Positions 1 through 7,842 of a DNA stretch of 10,841 nt are shown piece by piece. The notes under the pieces are model-generated. The model saw only the letters and a list, made by a program, of their open reading frames with translations, ran no database searches and had not been told where the DNA came from. Source of the stretch: Actinomycetes bacterium (GTDB lineage: Bacteria; Actinomycetota; Actinomycetes; Actinomycetales; Microbacteriaceae). Both the position numbers and the translations under genes were made by a program. How positions within the stretch are numbered: the stretch's first letter is position 1; the number at the start of each line of letters is the position of its first letter. The stretch spans positions 1 through 10,841 of the forward strand of contig JAEWDJ010000064.1 in the NCBI GenBank assembly GCA_023390155.1. Direction: 5' to 3'.

Positions 1-912
1 CGCGCCCCCGGCGGGGCGCGCGACAGGGGCCTTCAGCGACATGACCACCGCGGTCATCGCCGCCGCGAGGCACGCGGCCAGCATCATGTGGATGCCGACC
101 AGGATCCCCGGAAGGCCGGTGTTCGCCTGGATGAGGCCGACCGCGATCTGGAGCACCTCGACCGCCAGCAGGTACATCGCGTAGCGGTGCACCGGCGTCG
201 TCCGGATCCGGAGGGAGGCGATCACCAGGACGAGCGTCAGGGCGAAGGTGACGTAGGCCGGGATCGCGTGCACGTGCTGCAGGATCTCCGGGTTCAGCCC
301 GTTGCGCGTCGCCTTGGTGTCGCCGGAGTGCGGGCCGGAGCCGGTGGTCAGGATGCCGACGACGATCGTGACGGCGACGACGAAGCTGGTGAGGTGCGCG
401 ACACCCGCGAACCAGCCGGCGACGGCGCGCTCGCGCGGGCCGGGCACGGCGTAGAGGCGCAGCAGGAAGGCCGTGCACAGCGCGACCAGGATGGTCGAGA
501 TGACGAAGTGGAGGCCCACGACGTAGGGGTTGAGGTTCGTCCACACGCTGATGCCGCCGATGAGCGCCTGGGCCGGGATGCCGAGGCCGGCGAGCAGGGT
601 CAGCCAGAACAGCTCCGGCCGCGACCTGCGCAGCTTGAGCACCATCAGGAAGGCGACGATCGCGATGAGGCCGAGCACCACGCCCAGGAGCCGGTTGCCG
701 AACTCGATGAAGCCGTGGATGCCCATCTCGGGGGTGTTGACCAGCGAGTCGTCCGTGCACTTCGGCCAGGTCGGGCAGCCCAGCCCGCTGGAGGTGAGCC
801 GCACGAGGCCGCCGGTGCCGACCAGCACGATCTGCCCGACGAGGTAGACCCACCCGATCACCTTCAGCCGCGTGTCGACGTGGTCGGGCAGCCAGGCGAT
901 GATGCGCTTCAT
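1..912 (-). CDS. ctaA: Heme A synthase (COX15/CtaA family), last few residues cut by window edge
   Basis: CtaA oxidises the C8 methyl of heme O to a formyl group, giving heme A for cytochrome aa3 oxidase; it is an integral membrane protein. The frame reads 304 codons from ATG (910-912) to base 1 without a stop. B. subtilis CtaA has about 306 residues, so only the tail is missing. About eight hydrophobic segments are visible. The extracytoplasmic Cys pair lies in SSGLGCPTWPKC (C46, C52). Candidate heme ligands are H135, H213 and H275; the 62-residue spacing of the last two matches H216/H278 of B. subtilis. The first ligand motif reads IEFGNR (E70, N73), with a His at 66 instead of the usual ExxH. 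The start is supported by AGGAAG a few bases upstream of ATG. The gene is divergent from sufB; another aa3 assembly factor, SURF1, is encoded in the same window. Confidence 0.93.
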   Translation of the reverse strand, partial: MKRIIAWLPDHVDTRLKVIGWVYLVGQIVLVGTGGLVRLTSSGLGCPTWPKCTDDSLVNTPEMGIHGFIEFGNRLLGVVLGLIAIVAFLMVLKLRRSRPELFWLTLLAGLGIPAQALIGGISVWTNLNPYVVGLHFVISTILVALCTAFLLRLYAVPGPRERAVAGWFAGVAHLTSFVVAVTIVVGILTTGSGPHSGDTKATRNGLNPEILQHVHAIPAYVTFALTLVLVIASLRIRTTPVHRYAMYLLAVEVLQIAVGLIQANTGLPGILVGIHMMLAACLAAAMTAVVMSLKAPVARPAGGA

Positions 913-1233
913 GTCTTCCTAGGGGCTTTCTCAGTGTGGATCGGATACTCGGCCAACGCGCAGGGCGCGTCTCTACTTTTACCGGCCCGCACCTGTAGAA
1001 TCGATGGGTTCGAGAACGCGCGCGTCTGCGCGTTGCCCGTACCGCGCACCCGCCGAGAACGGCGGCCTCACGCGGGGCGGTCGGGGCGCAGTCGCCCATC
1101 GTCCTCGATCAGTTTAGGTTCGCACACCAGCCACCCGCACAATCAGGACGCCCGAACGGCCGGCGCACGCCGTCTGTTCGAGAGGAATGAGCCGGACTGA
1201 TATCCGGTTACGAGTGGAAGGAAAGAGGTAGAC
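913..1233. promoter_or_regulatory. Divergent ctaA/sufB intergenic region with hairpins and weak promoter-like boxes
   Basis: This 321-bp stretch has no convincing gene. It must carry the start signals for both ctaA (minus) and sufB (plus). Plus-strand boxes resembling the actinobacterial -10 TAGRRT are TAGAAT (996-1001) and TAGGTT (1115-1120); neither has a good -35. A TG-n-TATCCG element ends at 1206, with TCGAGA (1178-1183) 17 bp upstream; it would give a leader of about 20 nt. Perfect inverted repeats are: ACGCGC/GCGCGT (956-970, 3-nt loop), AACGCGC/GCGCGTT (1015-1034, 6-nt loop), CCGCCG/CGGCGG (1050-1065, 4-nt loop) and GGGCG/CGCCC (1084-1097, 4-nt loop). The sufB ribosome site is the purine run GGAAGGAAAGAGG (1216-1228). 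No sufR-like gene is present. The region is clearly regulatory by position, but the individual boxes are weak. Confidence 0.5.
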
Positions 1234-2652
1234 ATGTCAGACATCCTGATCGACCGGCCAGAACTCAACAGCCTCGGGCAGTACGAGTTCGGCTGGGCCG
1301 ACTCCGACGCGGCGGGCGCCTCCGCGCGTCGCGGGCTCTCTCCGGAGGTGGTCAAAGACATCTCCGCGTTGAAGAACGAGCCGGACTGGATGCTCCAGCG
1401 GCGCCTCAAGGCCCTTCAGCTGTTCGAGCGCAAGCCGATGCCGACCTGGGGCGCCGACCTGTCGGACATCGACTTCGACAACATCAAGTACTTCGTCCGC
1501 TCCACCGAGAAGCAGGCCCAGAGCTGGGAGGACCTGCCGGAGGACATCCGCAACACGTACGAGAAGCTGGGCATCCCGGAGGCGGAGCGCCAGCGCCTCG
1601 TCGCCGGCGTCGCCGCCCAGTACGAGTCCGAGGTCGTCTACCACCAGATCCGCGAGGACCTGGAGGAGCAGGGCGTCATCTTCCTCGACACCGACACCGC
1701 GCTGCGCGAGCACCCGGAGATCTTCGAAGAGTACTTCGGCACGGTCATCCCGGCCGGCGACAACAAGTTCGCGGCGCTGAACACCGCGGTGTGGTCGGGC
1801 GGCTCCTTCGTGTACGTGCCCAAGGGCGTCCACGTCGAGATCCCGCTGCAGGCCTACTTCCGCATCAACACGGAGAACATGGGCCAGTTCGAGCGCACGC
1901 TGATCATCGCCGACGAGGGCAGCTACGTCCACTACATCGAGGGCTGTACCGCGCCGATCTACAAGTCGGACTCCCTCCACTCCGCGGTCGTCGAGATCAT
2001 CGTCAAGAAGAACGCCCGCGTGCGCTACACGCCGATCCAGAACTGGTCGAACAACGTCTACAACCTGGTCACCAAGCGGGCGACCGCGGCCGCGGGCGCG
2101 ACGATGGAGTGGATCGACGGCAACATCGGCTCCAAGGTGACGATGAAGTACCCGTCGATCTACCTGATGGGCGAGCACGCCAAGGGCGAGACCCTGTCCG
2201 TCGCGTTCGCTGGCCCCGGCCAGCACCAGGACGCCGGCGCCAAGATGATCCACATGGCGCCGTACACGCAGTCGTCGATCGTCTCCAAGTCGATCGCGCG
2301 CGGCGGCGGTCGGGCCGGCTACCGCGGCGAGGTCCGCGTCGACGCGAACGCGCACCACGCGGCGAACACCGTGCGCTGCGACGCGCTGCTGGTCGACACC
2401 ATCTCGCGCTCCGACACCTACCCGGCGATCGACATCCGCGTCGACGACGTGCAGCTCGGCCACGAGGCGACCGTCTCGCGCGTGAGCGAGGAGCAGCTGT
2501 TCTACCTGATGTCCCGGGGCATGCCGGAGGACGAGGCCATGGCCATGATCGTCCGCGGCTTCATCGAGCCGATCGCTCGCGAGCTCCCGATGGAATACGC
2601 ACTCGAACTCAACAAGCTCATCGAGATGGGCATGGAAGGCTCTGTCGGCTGA
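1234..2652 (+). CDS. sufB: Fe-S cluster assembly scaffold protein SufB
   Basis: SufB is the core subunit of the cytoplasmic SufBC2D complex, on which Fe-S clusters are built from sulfide and iron under ATP hydrolysis by SufC. The 472-residue protein has the usual actinobacterial length and is a clear SufB. The GCTAP motif carries C238 (equivalent to E. coli C254). TVRCDALL carries C382 (E. coli C405), and LGHEA carries H410/E411 (E. coli H433/E434). The 28-residue spacing from C382 to H410 equals that of E. coli. The C-terminal SEEQLFYLMSRG block is shared with SufD. The M. tuberculosis orthologue has an intein inserted at the GC/TAP site; here the site is intact and intein-free. The ATG is preceded by a strong purine-rich ribosome site. 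It is the first gene of the operon, and its stop is 1 bp before sufD. Confidence 0.97.
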   Translation: MSDILIDRPELNSLGQYEFGWADSDAAGASARRGLSPEVVKDISALKNEPDWMLQRRLKALQLFERKPMPTWGADLSDIDFDNIKYFVRSTEKQAQSWEDLPEDIRNTYEKLGIPEAERQRLVAGVAAQYESEVVYHQIREDLEEQGVIFLDTDTALREHPEIFEEYFGTVIPAGDNKFAALNTAVWSGGSFVYVPKGVHVEIPLQAYFRINTENMGQFERTLIIADEGSYVHYIEGCTAPIYKSDSLHSAVVEIIVKKNARVRYTPIQNWSNNVYNLVTKRATAAAGATMEWIDGNIGSKVTMKYPSIYLMGEHAKGETLSVAFAGPGQHQDAGAKMIHMAPYTQSSIVSKSIARGGGRAGYRGEVRVDANAHHAANTVRCDALLVDTISRSDTYPAIDIRVDDVQLGHEATVSRVSEEQLFYLMSRGMPEDEAMAMIVRGFIEPIARELPMEYALELNKLIEMGMEGSVG

Positions 2653-2653
2653 A

Positions 2654-3835
2654 ATGACGTCCAGCACCCCCACGATCGACCAGACGGCCGTCGCTCCCTC
2701 CCACATGCGCGCGCCCGTCCCCGTCCAGACCCGTTCCGAGCGCTTCACCTCCACCGACGTCGCCGACTTCCCGGCGGTCACCGGCCGCGAGGTCATGTGG
2801 AAGTACACGCCGGTCGCGAAGCTGGCCGAGCTCCTCACCGGTGAGCTCGACGGCTCCGCCTACGAGATCGACGTCGTCGACGCCCCCGGCGTCAGCACCT
2901 CCTGGATCGGCCGCGACGACGCCCGCATCGGCACCGCCGGCCTCCCGGAGGACCGCGTCTCCGCCAACGCGTGGACCGGCTTCGAGCAGGCCCTGCTCGT
3001 CTCCTTCACGGGCGACGACGAGAAGGAGGCCACGGTCACGCGCTCGGCTCTCGGCGGCGGTGCCCGCGCGGCGCACACCGTCGTCGAAATCGCCGCCGGC
3101 GCGCGCGGCACGCTCATCCTCCAGAACTCCGGTTCCGCCCACCTGGCGGAGAACGTGGAGTTCCTCGTCGGCGCCGGTGCGGACGTGACCGTGGTCACGG
3201 TCCAGGAGTGGGACGACGACGCGATCCACGTCGCCGCCCACTTCGCGGAGCTGGCCGAGGGCGCGCGCCTCAAGCACGTCGCCGTCACCCTCGGCGGCGC
3301 CGTCGTGCGCCTGAACCCGTCGGCGCACCTCGCCGGGGCCCGCTCGGACGCCGAACTGCTCGGCGCCTACTTCGCCGACGCGAGCCAGCACCTCGAGCAG
3401 CAGGTCTACGTCCACCACGACGGCGCCGAGACCCGCAGCCGCGTGACCTACAAGGGCGCGCTGCAGGGCGAGGGCGCGCGGACGGTGTGGATCGGCGATG
3501 TCCTCATCGGCCCGAAGGCCGTCGGCACCGACACCTACGAGCAGAACCGCAACCTCGTCCTCACCGACGGCGCCCGCGCCGACTCGGTTCCGAACCTCGA
3601 GATCGAGACCGGCGACATCGTCGGCGCCGGCCACGCCAGCGCCACCGGCCGGTTCGACGACGAGCAGCTGTTCTACCTGCAGTCCCGCGGCATCCCGGAG
3701 GAGGAGGCGCGCCGCCTCGTCGTCCGCGGCTTCCTCTTCGAGATCGTGCAGCAGATCGGCTCGCCCGCCCTCCAGGAGCGCCTCCAGGCCGCCATCGAGG
3801 CGGAGCTGGCGACCTCCGTCGTGGCGGCCGGCTGA
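2654..3835 (+). CDS. sufD: Fe-S cluster assembly protein SufD
   Basis: SufD is the SufB paralogue that completes the SufBC2D scaffold and is linked to iron delivery. The 393-residue protein has the SufD right-handed beta-helix core and the C-terminal block DDEQLFYLQSRGIPEEEARR, which mirrors the one in SufB. H327, in GAGHASATG, lines up with the functional His360 of E. coli SufD. The neighbouring Cys of the E. coli motif is not present here; I believe this is usual in actinobacterial SufD. The ATG lies 1 bp after the sufB stop, with only a weak GGAAGG about 14 bp upstream inside sufB. Translation probably depends on ribosomes finishing sufB. The stop overlaps the start of the ferredoxin gene (TGATG). 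Confidence 0.95.
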   Translation: MTSSTPTIDQTAVAPSHMRAPVPVQTRSERFTSTDVADFPAVTGREVMWKYTPVAKLAELLTGELDGSAYEIDVVDAPGVSTSWIGRDDARIGTAGLPEDRVSANAWTGFEQALLVSFTGDDEKEATVTRSALGGGARAAHTVVEIAAGARGTLILQNSGSAHLAENVEFLVGAGADVTVVTVQEWDDDAIHVAAHFAELAEGARLKHVAVTLGGAVVRLNPSAHLAGARSDAELLGAYFADASQHLEQQVYVHHDGAETRSRVTYKGALQGEGARTVWIGDVLIGPKAVGTDTYEQNRNLVLTDGARADSVPNLEIETGDIVGAGHASATGRFDDEQLFYLQSRGIPEEEARRLVVRGFLFEIVQQIGSPALQERLQAAIEAELATSVVAAG

Positions 3836-4161
3836 TGGCCGGCACCCGCGTGCTCGCCGTCGCGGAGCTGGTCGAGAACCAGGCCTCCCGCGTCGTCGTG
3901 GACGGCGTCCCCATCGCGGTGGTCAAGGACTCCGCCGGCGACGTCCACGCCATCGGCGACACCTGCACCCACGGCGAGATCTCGCTGTCCGAGGGCTTCG
4001 TCGAGGGGGAGACCCTCGAGTGCTGGGCGCACGGCTCCCAGTTCTCGCTGCTCACCGGCAAGCCCCTCAACCTCCCGGCGTACGAGCCCGTCCCCGTCTA
4101 CGCGGTCGAGCTGATCGACGGCGACGTCTACATCGACCCGAACGTTACGAAAGAGATTTGA
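3835..4161 (+). CDS. Rieske-type [2Fe-2S] non-heme ferredoxin of the suf operon
   Basis: This small soluble Rieske protein of 108 residues is likely an electron carrier or accessory factor for Fe-S assembly. The ligand set is complete: C44-x-H46 in DTCTHGE and C63-x2-H66 in ECWAHGSQF, separated by 16 residues as in bacterial Rieske ferredoxins. The protein has no membrane segment and no fused oxygenase domain, so it is not a ring-hydroxylating oxygenase subunit. The ATG overlaps the sufD stop by one base (TGATG), implying coupling. A Rieske gene between sufD and sufC is, to my knowledge, a common arrangement in Actinobacteria (for example Streptomyces). Its precise role in the Suf pathway is not established from sequence. 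Dioxygenase ferredoxin subunit (BphF/HcaC-like) is a likely automatic label, but the context argues for a Suf role. Confidence 0.92.
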   Translation: MAGTRVLAVAELVENQASRVVVDGVPIAVVKDSAGDVHAIGDTCTHGEISLSEGFVEGETLECWAHGSQFSLLTGKPLNLPAYEPVPVYAVELIDGDVYIDPNVTKEI

Positions 4162-4166
4162 ACACC

Positions 4167-4961
<795 letters not shown>

Positions 4962-4970
4962 GCTCGTCCC

Positions 4971-5300
4971 ATGGCCGCCACGCTGAGCCCGGCGCTCTTC
5001 GACCAGGTCGAGGAGGCGCTGAAGAACGTCATGGATCCCGAGCTCGGGATCAACGTCGTCGACCTGGGCCTGATCTACGACCTCGCCTGGGACGAGGAGA
5101 ACAACGCCCTCGTCATCTCGATGACGCTCACGAGCGCCGGCTGCCCCCTGACCGACGTGCTCGAGGAGCAGACCGCGGAGTCGCTCGACGGCATCGTCGA
5201 GGCGTTCCGCATCAACTGGGTCTGGATGCCGCCGTGGGGGCCGGAGCGGATCACCGACGACGGGCGCGACATGATGCGCGCGCTCGGCTTCGCCATCTGA
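4971..5300 (+). CDS. sufT: SufT-like metal-sulfur cluster assembly factor (MIP18/DUF59 family)
   Basis: This is a 109-residue single-domain MIP18/DUF59 protein. SufT-type members help mature or deliver Fe-S clusters to client proteins and usually close actinobacterial suf operons (Rv1466 in M. tuberculosis). The family blocks are clear: DPELGINVVDLGLIYD (22-37) and MTLTSAGCPL (51-60) with the conserved C58. The C-terminal VWMPPWGPERI segment is also typical. The ATG starts 9 bp after the sufC stop; no strong ribosome site is visible in that gap, so coupling to sufC is likely. It is followed by a strong hairpin at 5323-5358. A PaaD-type role (phenylacetate pathway) is excluded by context. The symbol is assigned by family and context. 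Confidence 0.9.
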   Translation: MAATLSPALFDQVEEALKNVMDPELGINVVDLGLIYDLAWDEENNALVISMTLTSAGCPLTDVLEEQTAESLDGIVEAFRINWVWMPPWGPERITDDGRDMMRALGFAI

Positions 5301-5322
5301 CCCGCACCCCGACACACCACCT

Positions 5323-5358
5323 CCATCCGTCCCGGACCTCCGCGTCCGGGGCGGATGG
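5323..5358 (+). terminator. Strong 15-bp hairpin between sufT and the ABC-F gene
   Basis: The left arm is 5323-5337 (CCATCCGTCCCGGAC), the loop 5338-5343, and the right arm 5344-5358. All 15 positions pair, with one G-U wobble (5330/5351) that is tolerated only in the plus-strand RNA. There is no U-tract after it, as is common in high-GC Actinobacteria. It begins 22 bp after the sufT stop, and its right arm ends about 10 bp before the ABC-F ribosome site. It is either the suf operon terminator or a conditional terminator/translation-control element in the ABC-F leader. Confidence 0.6.
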
Positions 5359-5367
5359 CCCATGAAA

Positions 5368-5376
5368 GAGAAGGAT
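5368..5376 (+). promoter_or_regulatory. Ribosome binding site fixing the GTG start of the ABC-F gene
   Basis: The purine run GAGAAGGA lies about 5 bases before GTG (5382-5384). It supports the GTG start over the in-frame ATG at 5355, which sits inside the hairpin arm and has no purine-rich site upstream. Confidence 0.65.
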
Positions 5377-5381
5377 TCATC

Positions 5382-6980
5382 GTGCTCAGCGTCCAGGGCC
5401 TCGAACTGCGCGTCGGCGCCCGCCTCCTGATGGAGGACGTCAGCTTCCGCGTCGCCGACGGCGACAAGATCGGCCTCGTCGGCCGCAACGGCGCGGGCAA
5501 GACGACGCTGACCAAGGTGCTCGCGGGCGACCTCCTGCCGACGGCCGGCAAGGTCGACCGCAGCGGCGAGCTCGGCTACCTGCCGCAGGACCCGCGTTCC
5601 GGCAACCTCGAGGATCTGGCGCGCACGCGCATCCTGGACGCGCGCGGCCTCGGCTCCATTGTGCTCGGGATGCAGCAGTCGACGCTCGACATGGCGAGCG
5701 ACGACGCCGCGGTGTCGGCCGCCGCGATGAAGAAGTACGGCCGACTGGAGGAGCAGTTCCACATGCTCGGCGGGTACGCGGCCGAGGCGGAGGCCGCCTC
5801 GATCGCGAGCAACCTCAACCTGCCCGACCGCATCCTCGACCAGCCGCTGAAGACCCTCTCGGGCGGTCAGCGCCGGCGCATCGAGCTGGCGCGCATCCTG
5901 TTCTCGGACGCCCGCACGATGATCCTGGACGAGCCGACGAACCACCTCGACGCCGATTCGATCGTCTGGCTGCGTGAGTTCCTGAAGAGCTACACCGGCG
6001 GGTTCATCGTGATCTCGCACGACGTCGACCTGGTGGGGGAGACGGTCAACCGCGTCTTCTACCTCGACGCCAACCGCCAGGTGATCGACATCTACAACAT
6101 GGGCTGGAAGAACTACCAGCGCCAGCGCGCGGCGGACGAGGAGCGCCGCAAGAAGGAGCGCGCCAACGCCGAGAAGAAGGCGAGCGCCCTCCAGCTCCAG
6201 GCCGCGAAGTTCGGTGCCAAGGCGACGAAGGCGGCCGCCGCGCACCAGATGGTCGCGCGCGCCGAGAAGCTCCTCGCCGGACTCGACGAGGTGCGCCAGG
6301 TGGACCGCGTGGCGAAGCTCCGCTTCCCGACGCCGGCCGCCTGCGGGCGCACCCCGCTGCAGGCCTCCGACCTGTCCAAGAGCTACGGATCGCTGGAGAT
6401 CTTCACCGCCGTCGACCTCGCGATCGACCGCGGCTCGAAGGTCGTCGTGCTCGGTCTGAACGGTGCGGGCAAGACCACCCTGCTGCGGATGCTGGCGGGT
6501 GTCGACAAGCCCGACACCGGCCAGATCGAGCCGGGCCACGGCCTCCGTATCGGCTACTACGCGCAGGAGCACGAGACCATCGATGTCGAGCGCTCCGTGC
6601 TGCAGAACATGGTGTCGTCCTCGCCCAACCTGACCGAGACCGAGGCGCGCAAGGTGCTCGGCTCGTTCCTCTTCACCGGCGACGACGCCCACAAGCCCGC
6701 CGGCGTGCTCTCGGGCGGGGAGAAGACCCGCCTCGCCCTGGCGATGATCGTCGTCTCGGGCGCGAACGTCCTGCTGCTCGACGAGCCGACGAACAACCTC
6801 GACCCGGCGAGCCGTGACGAGATCCTCGACGCGCTGGCGCACTACGAGGGCGCGGTCGTCCTGGTCAGCCATGACGAGGGCGCGGTGGAGGCACTGAACC
6901 CCGAGCGGGTCCTCATCCTCCCGGACGGCGTCGAGGACCACTGGAACAAGGACTACCTCGAGCTGATCTCGCTGGCGTAG
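5382..6980 (+). CDS. ABC-F family ATPase (duplicated ABC domains, no membrane segments)
   Basis: ABC-F proteins are cytoplasmic twin ATPases that act on the ribosome, as translation factors or by protecting it from antibiotics. With the GTG start the product has 532 residues. Domain 1 has Walker A GRNGAGKTT (34-42), signature LSGGQ (159-163) and Walker B D183/E184 followed by PTNHLD. A charged Lys/Arg/Ala-rich linker (roughly 235-320) follows. Domain 2 has Walker A GLNGAGKTT (358-366), signature LSGGE (443-447) and Walker B D467/E468 followed by PTNNLD. Both catalytic Glu are present. Position after the suf genes matches Rv1473 of M. tuberculosis, which suggests orthology. Which ABC-F subgroup it belongs to, and whether it confers drug resistance, cannot be told by eye. 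Its stop lies 4 bp from the stop of convergent SURF1. Confidence 0.93.
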   Translation: MLSVQGLELRVGARLLMEDVSFRVADGDKIGLVGRNGAGKTTLTKVLAGDLLPTAGKVDRSGELGYLPQDPRSGNLEDLARTRILDARGLGSIVLGMQQSTLDMASDDAAVSAAAMKKYGRLEEQFHMLGGYAAEAEAASIASNLNLPDRILDQPLKTLSGGQRRRIELARILFSDARTMILDEPTNHLDADSIVWLREFLKSYTGGFIVISHDVDLVGETVNRVFYLDANRQVIDIYNMGWKNYQRQRAADEERRKKERANAEKKASALQLQAAKFGAKATKAAAAHQMVARAEKLLAGLDEVRQVDRVAKLRFPTPAACGRTPLQASDLSKSYGSLEIFTAVDLAIDRGSKVVVLGLNGAGKTTLLRMLAGVDKPDTGQIEPGHGLRIGYYAQEHETIDVERSVLQNMVSSSPNLTETEARKVLGSFLFTGDDAHKPAGVLSGGEKTRLALAMIVVSGANVLLLDEPTNNLDPASRDEILDALAHYEGAVVLVSHDEGAVEALNPERVLILPDGVEDHWNKDYLELISLA

Positions 6981-6993
6981 GGCGTCAGCGGGA
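6967..6993 (+). terminator. Hairpin spanning the two convergent stop codons (ABC-F / SURF1)
   Basis: The arms 6967-6977 and 6983-6993 form 11 pairs around a 5-base loop, with two G-U wobbles in the plus-strand RNA (6969/6991 and 6975/6985). The TAG stop of the ABC-F gene begins the loop, and the SURF1 stop (6985-6987) lies in the right arm. The wobbles become A-C mismatches in the minus-strand RNA, so the hairpin fits better as terminator of the plus-strand gene. There is no U-tract. It could be chance in GC-rich DNA, but it is the only terminator-like structure where one is needed. Confidence 0.4.
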
Positions 6994-7842
6994 GGCGTCG
7001 AGCAGTTCGTCCTCCACGTCCGCGTCGGTGCGCTTGAGCGCGCGCTTGCGGGCCCGCTCGGCGGCGCGCGCCTGCTCGGCCGGGTCGTGCTCGTTGCGCT
7101 TGCGGTACTCGGTGACGAGCGCGTAGCCCAGGCCGAAGAACCCGATGAGGGCGAAGATGATCCACTGGATCATGTAGGACCAGTGCAGGCCCTCGTCTTG
7201 GGTGGGCGGCGCGCTCACCGTGGGGGTCGGTGCGGTGGCCGGCGCCGGGCTCTCGGAGTCGAGGAGGCCGTACGCGCCGGTGTAGACGTCGGCGCCGTCG
7301 AGCTTCTCCTTGACGACGGAGAGCTGGATGGTGCCCACCTGGTCGCCGGAGGCGGTGCGGCCCGAGATGGCCGGCTCGCTCGCCTTGAGTCGCGCGACCA
7401 CGGTGACCGTGCCCGACGGGGGAGCGGGCACGTGGTCCGGGTCGTCGGAGTCGTTTCCGGTCGGCACCCAGCCGCGGTCGACGATGAAGAGGGAGCCGTC
7501 GGCCGTCCGCAGCGGCGTCAGGACCTCGAAGCCGGGGTTGCCGTTCAGCGGGCGGTTGCGCGCGAGCAGCTGCCGGTCGGGCTCGTAGGTGCCGGTGACG
7601 GTGACGCGCGTCCACTCCTGGCTCTTCGAGTAGGCGGAGAGCGTGGGGAGCTCCTCCGTGAGGGGGACCGGTCGCGAGTCGAAGTTCGCCGCGATGAGCG
7701 CGTTGGCCGCGGCGGCCTCCTTGCTGCGGGCGAGCTGCCAGTTGGAGAGGAAGCCGCAGGCGATGGCGAACGCGATCGCGAACGCGAGGTAGCCGAGCCA
7801 GCCCTTCGAGAAGGCGAACCGCCAGCCGCCGCCCGCGCTCAC
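6985..7842 (-). CDS. SURF1 family cytochrome oxidase assembly protein
   Basis: SURF1 (Shy1) proteins help insert heme a into cytochrome c oxidase subunit I at the membrane. The product has 285 residues in the standard two-helix layout. TM1 (about 16-33) is followed by SNWQLARSKE. A large extracytoplasmic domain carries RNRPLNGNPGFEVLTPL (95-111) and VDRGWVP (121-127), and TM2 (about 221-243) starts with HWSYMIQW. The C-terminal tail is a charged, Ala/Arg-rich cytoplasmic stretch. A Pro/Thr/Ala-rich segment (199-215) precedes TM2. The start chosen is GTG (7840-7842), which overlaps the TGA of the upstream gene (GTGA). A longer in-frame start exists upstream but would run through the neighbour and add an Arg/Gly-rich, uncharacteristic N-terminus. 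It is the last gene of a three-gene minus-strand operon and works in the same pathway as ctaA. Confidence 0.9.
   Translation of the reverse strand: MSAGGGWRFAFSKGWLGYLAFAIAFAIACGFLSNWQLARSKEAAAANALIAANFDSRPVPLTEELPTLSAYSKSQEWTRVTVTGTYEPDRQLLARNRPLNGNPGFEVLTPLRTADGSLFIVDRGWVPTGNDSDDPDHVPAPPSGTVTVVARLKASEPAISGRTASGDQVGTIQLSVVKEKLDGADVYTGAYGLLDSESPAPATAPTPTVSAPPTQDEGLHWSYMIQWIIFALIGFFGLGYALVTEYRKRNEHDPAEQARAAERARKRALKRTDADVEDELLDASR

Noticed and set aside
88..1200. A 370-codon plus-strand frame over the ctaA region and intergenic gap
   Set aside because: It covers the ctaA gene in antisense and has a low-complexity Asp/Arg/Glu/Ala composition. The minus-strand frame gives a complete CtaA topology and ligands.
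913..1233. tRNA or small RNA gene in the ctaA-sufB gap
   Set aside because: No cloverleaf or known RNA fold could be built. Only short GC-rich stems are present, which are reported as possible leader or operator structure instead.
1945..1960. Intein in SufB
   Set aside because: The GCTAP site that carries an intein in M. tuberculosis SufB is uninterrupted here, and the protein has normal length.
1237..2838. A 533-codon minus-strand frame opposite sufB
   Set aside because: It is antisense to unmistakable SufB, with Arg/Val/Asp/His-biased composition and no ribosome site or motif.
2971..4161. A long plus-strand frame starting inside sufD in another reading frame
   Set aside because: Its first part is Arg/Pro-rich shadow sequence of sufD. 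Only the last 108 residues, from 3835, are real (the Rieske ferredoxin).
5355..5381. In-frame ATG start for the ABC-F gene, nine codons upstream
   Set aside because: The ATG lies inside the right arm of a 15-bp hairpin and has no ribosome site. The GTG at 5382 has a good one and gives the usual ABC-F N-terminus.
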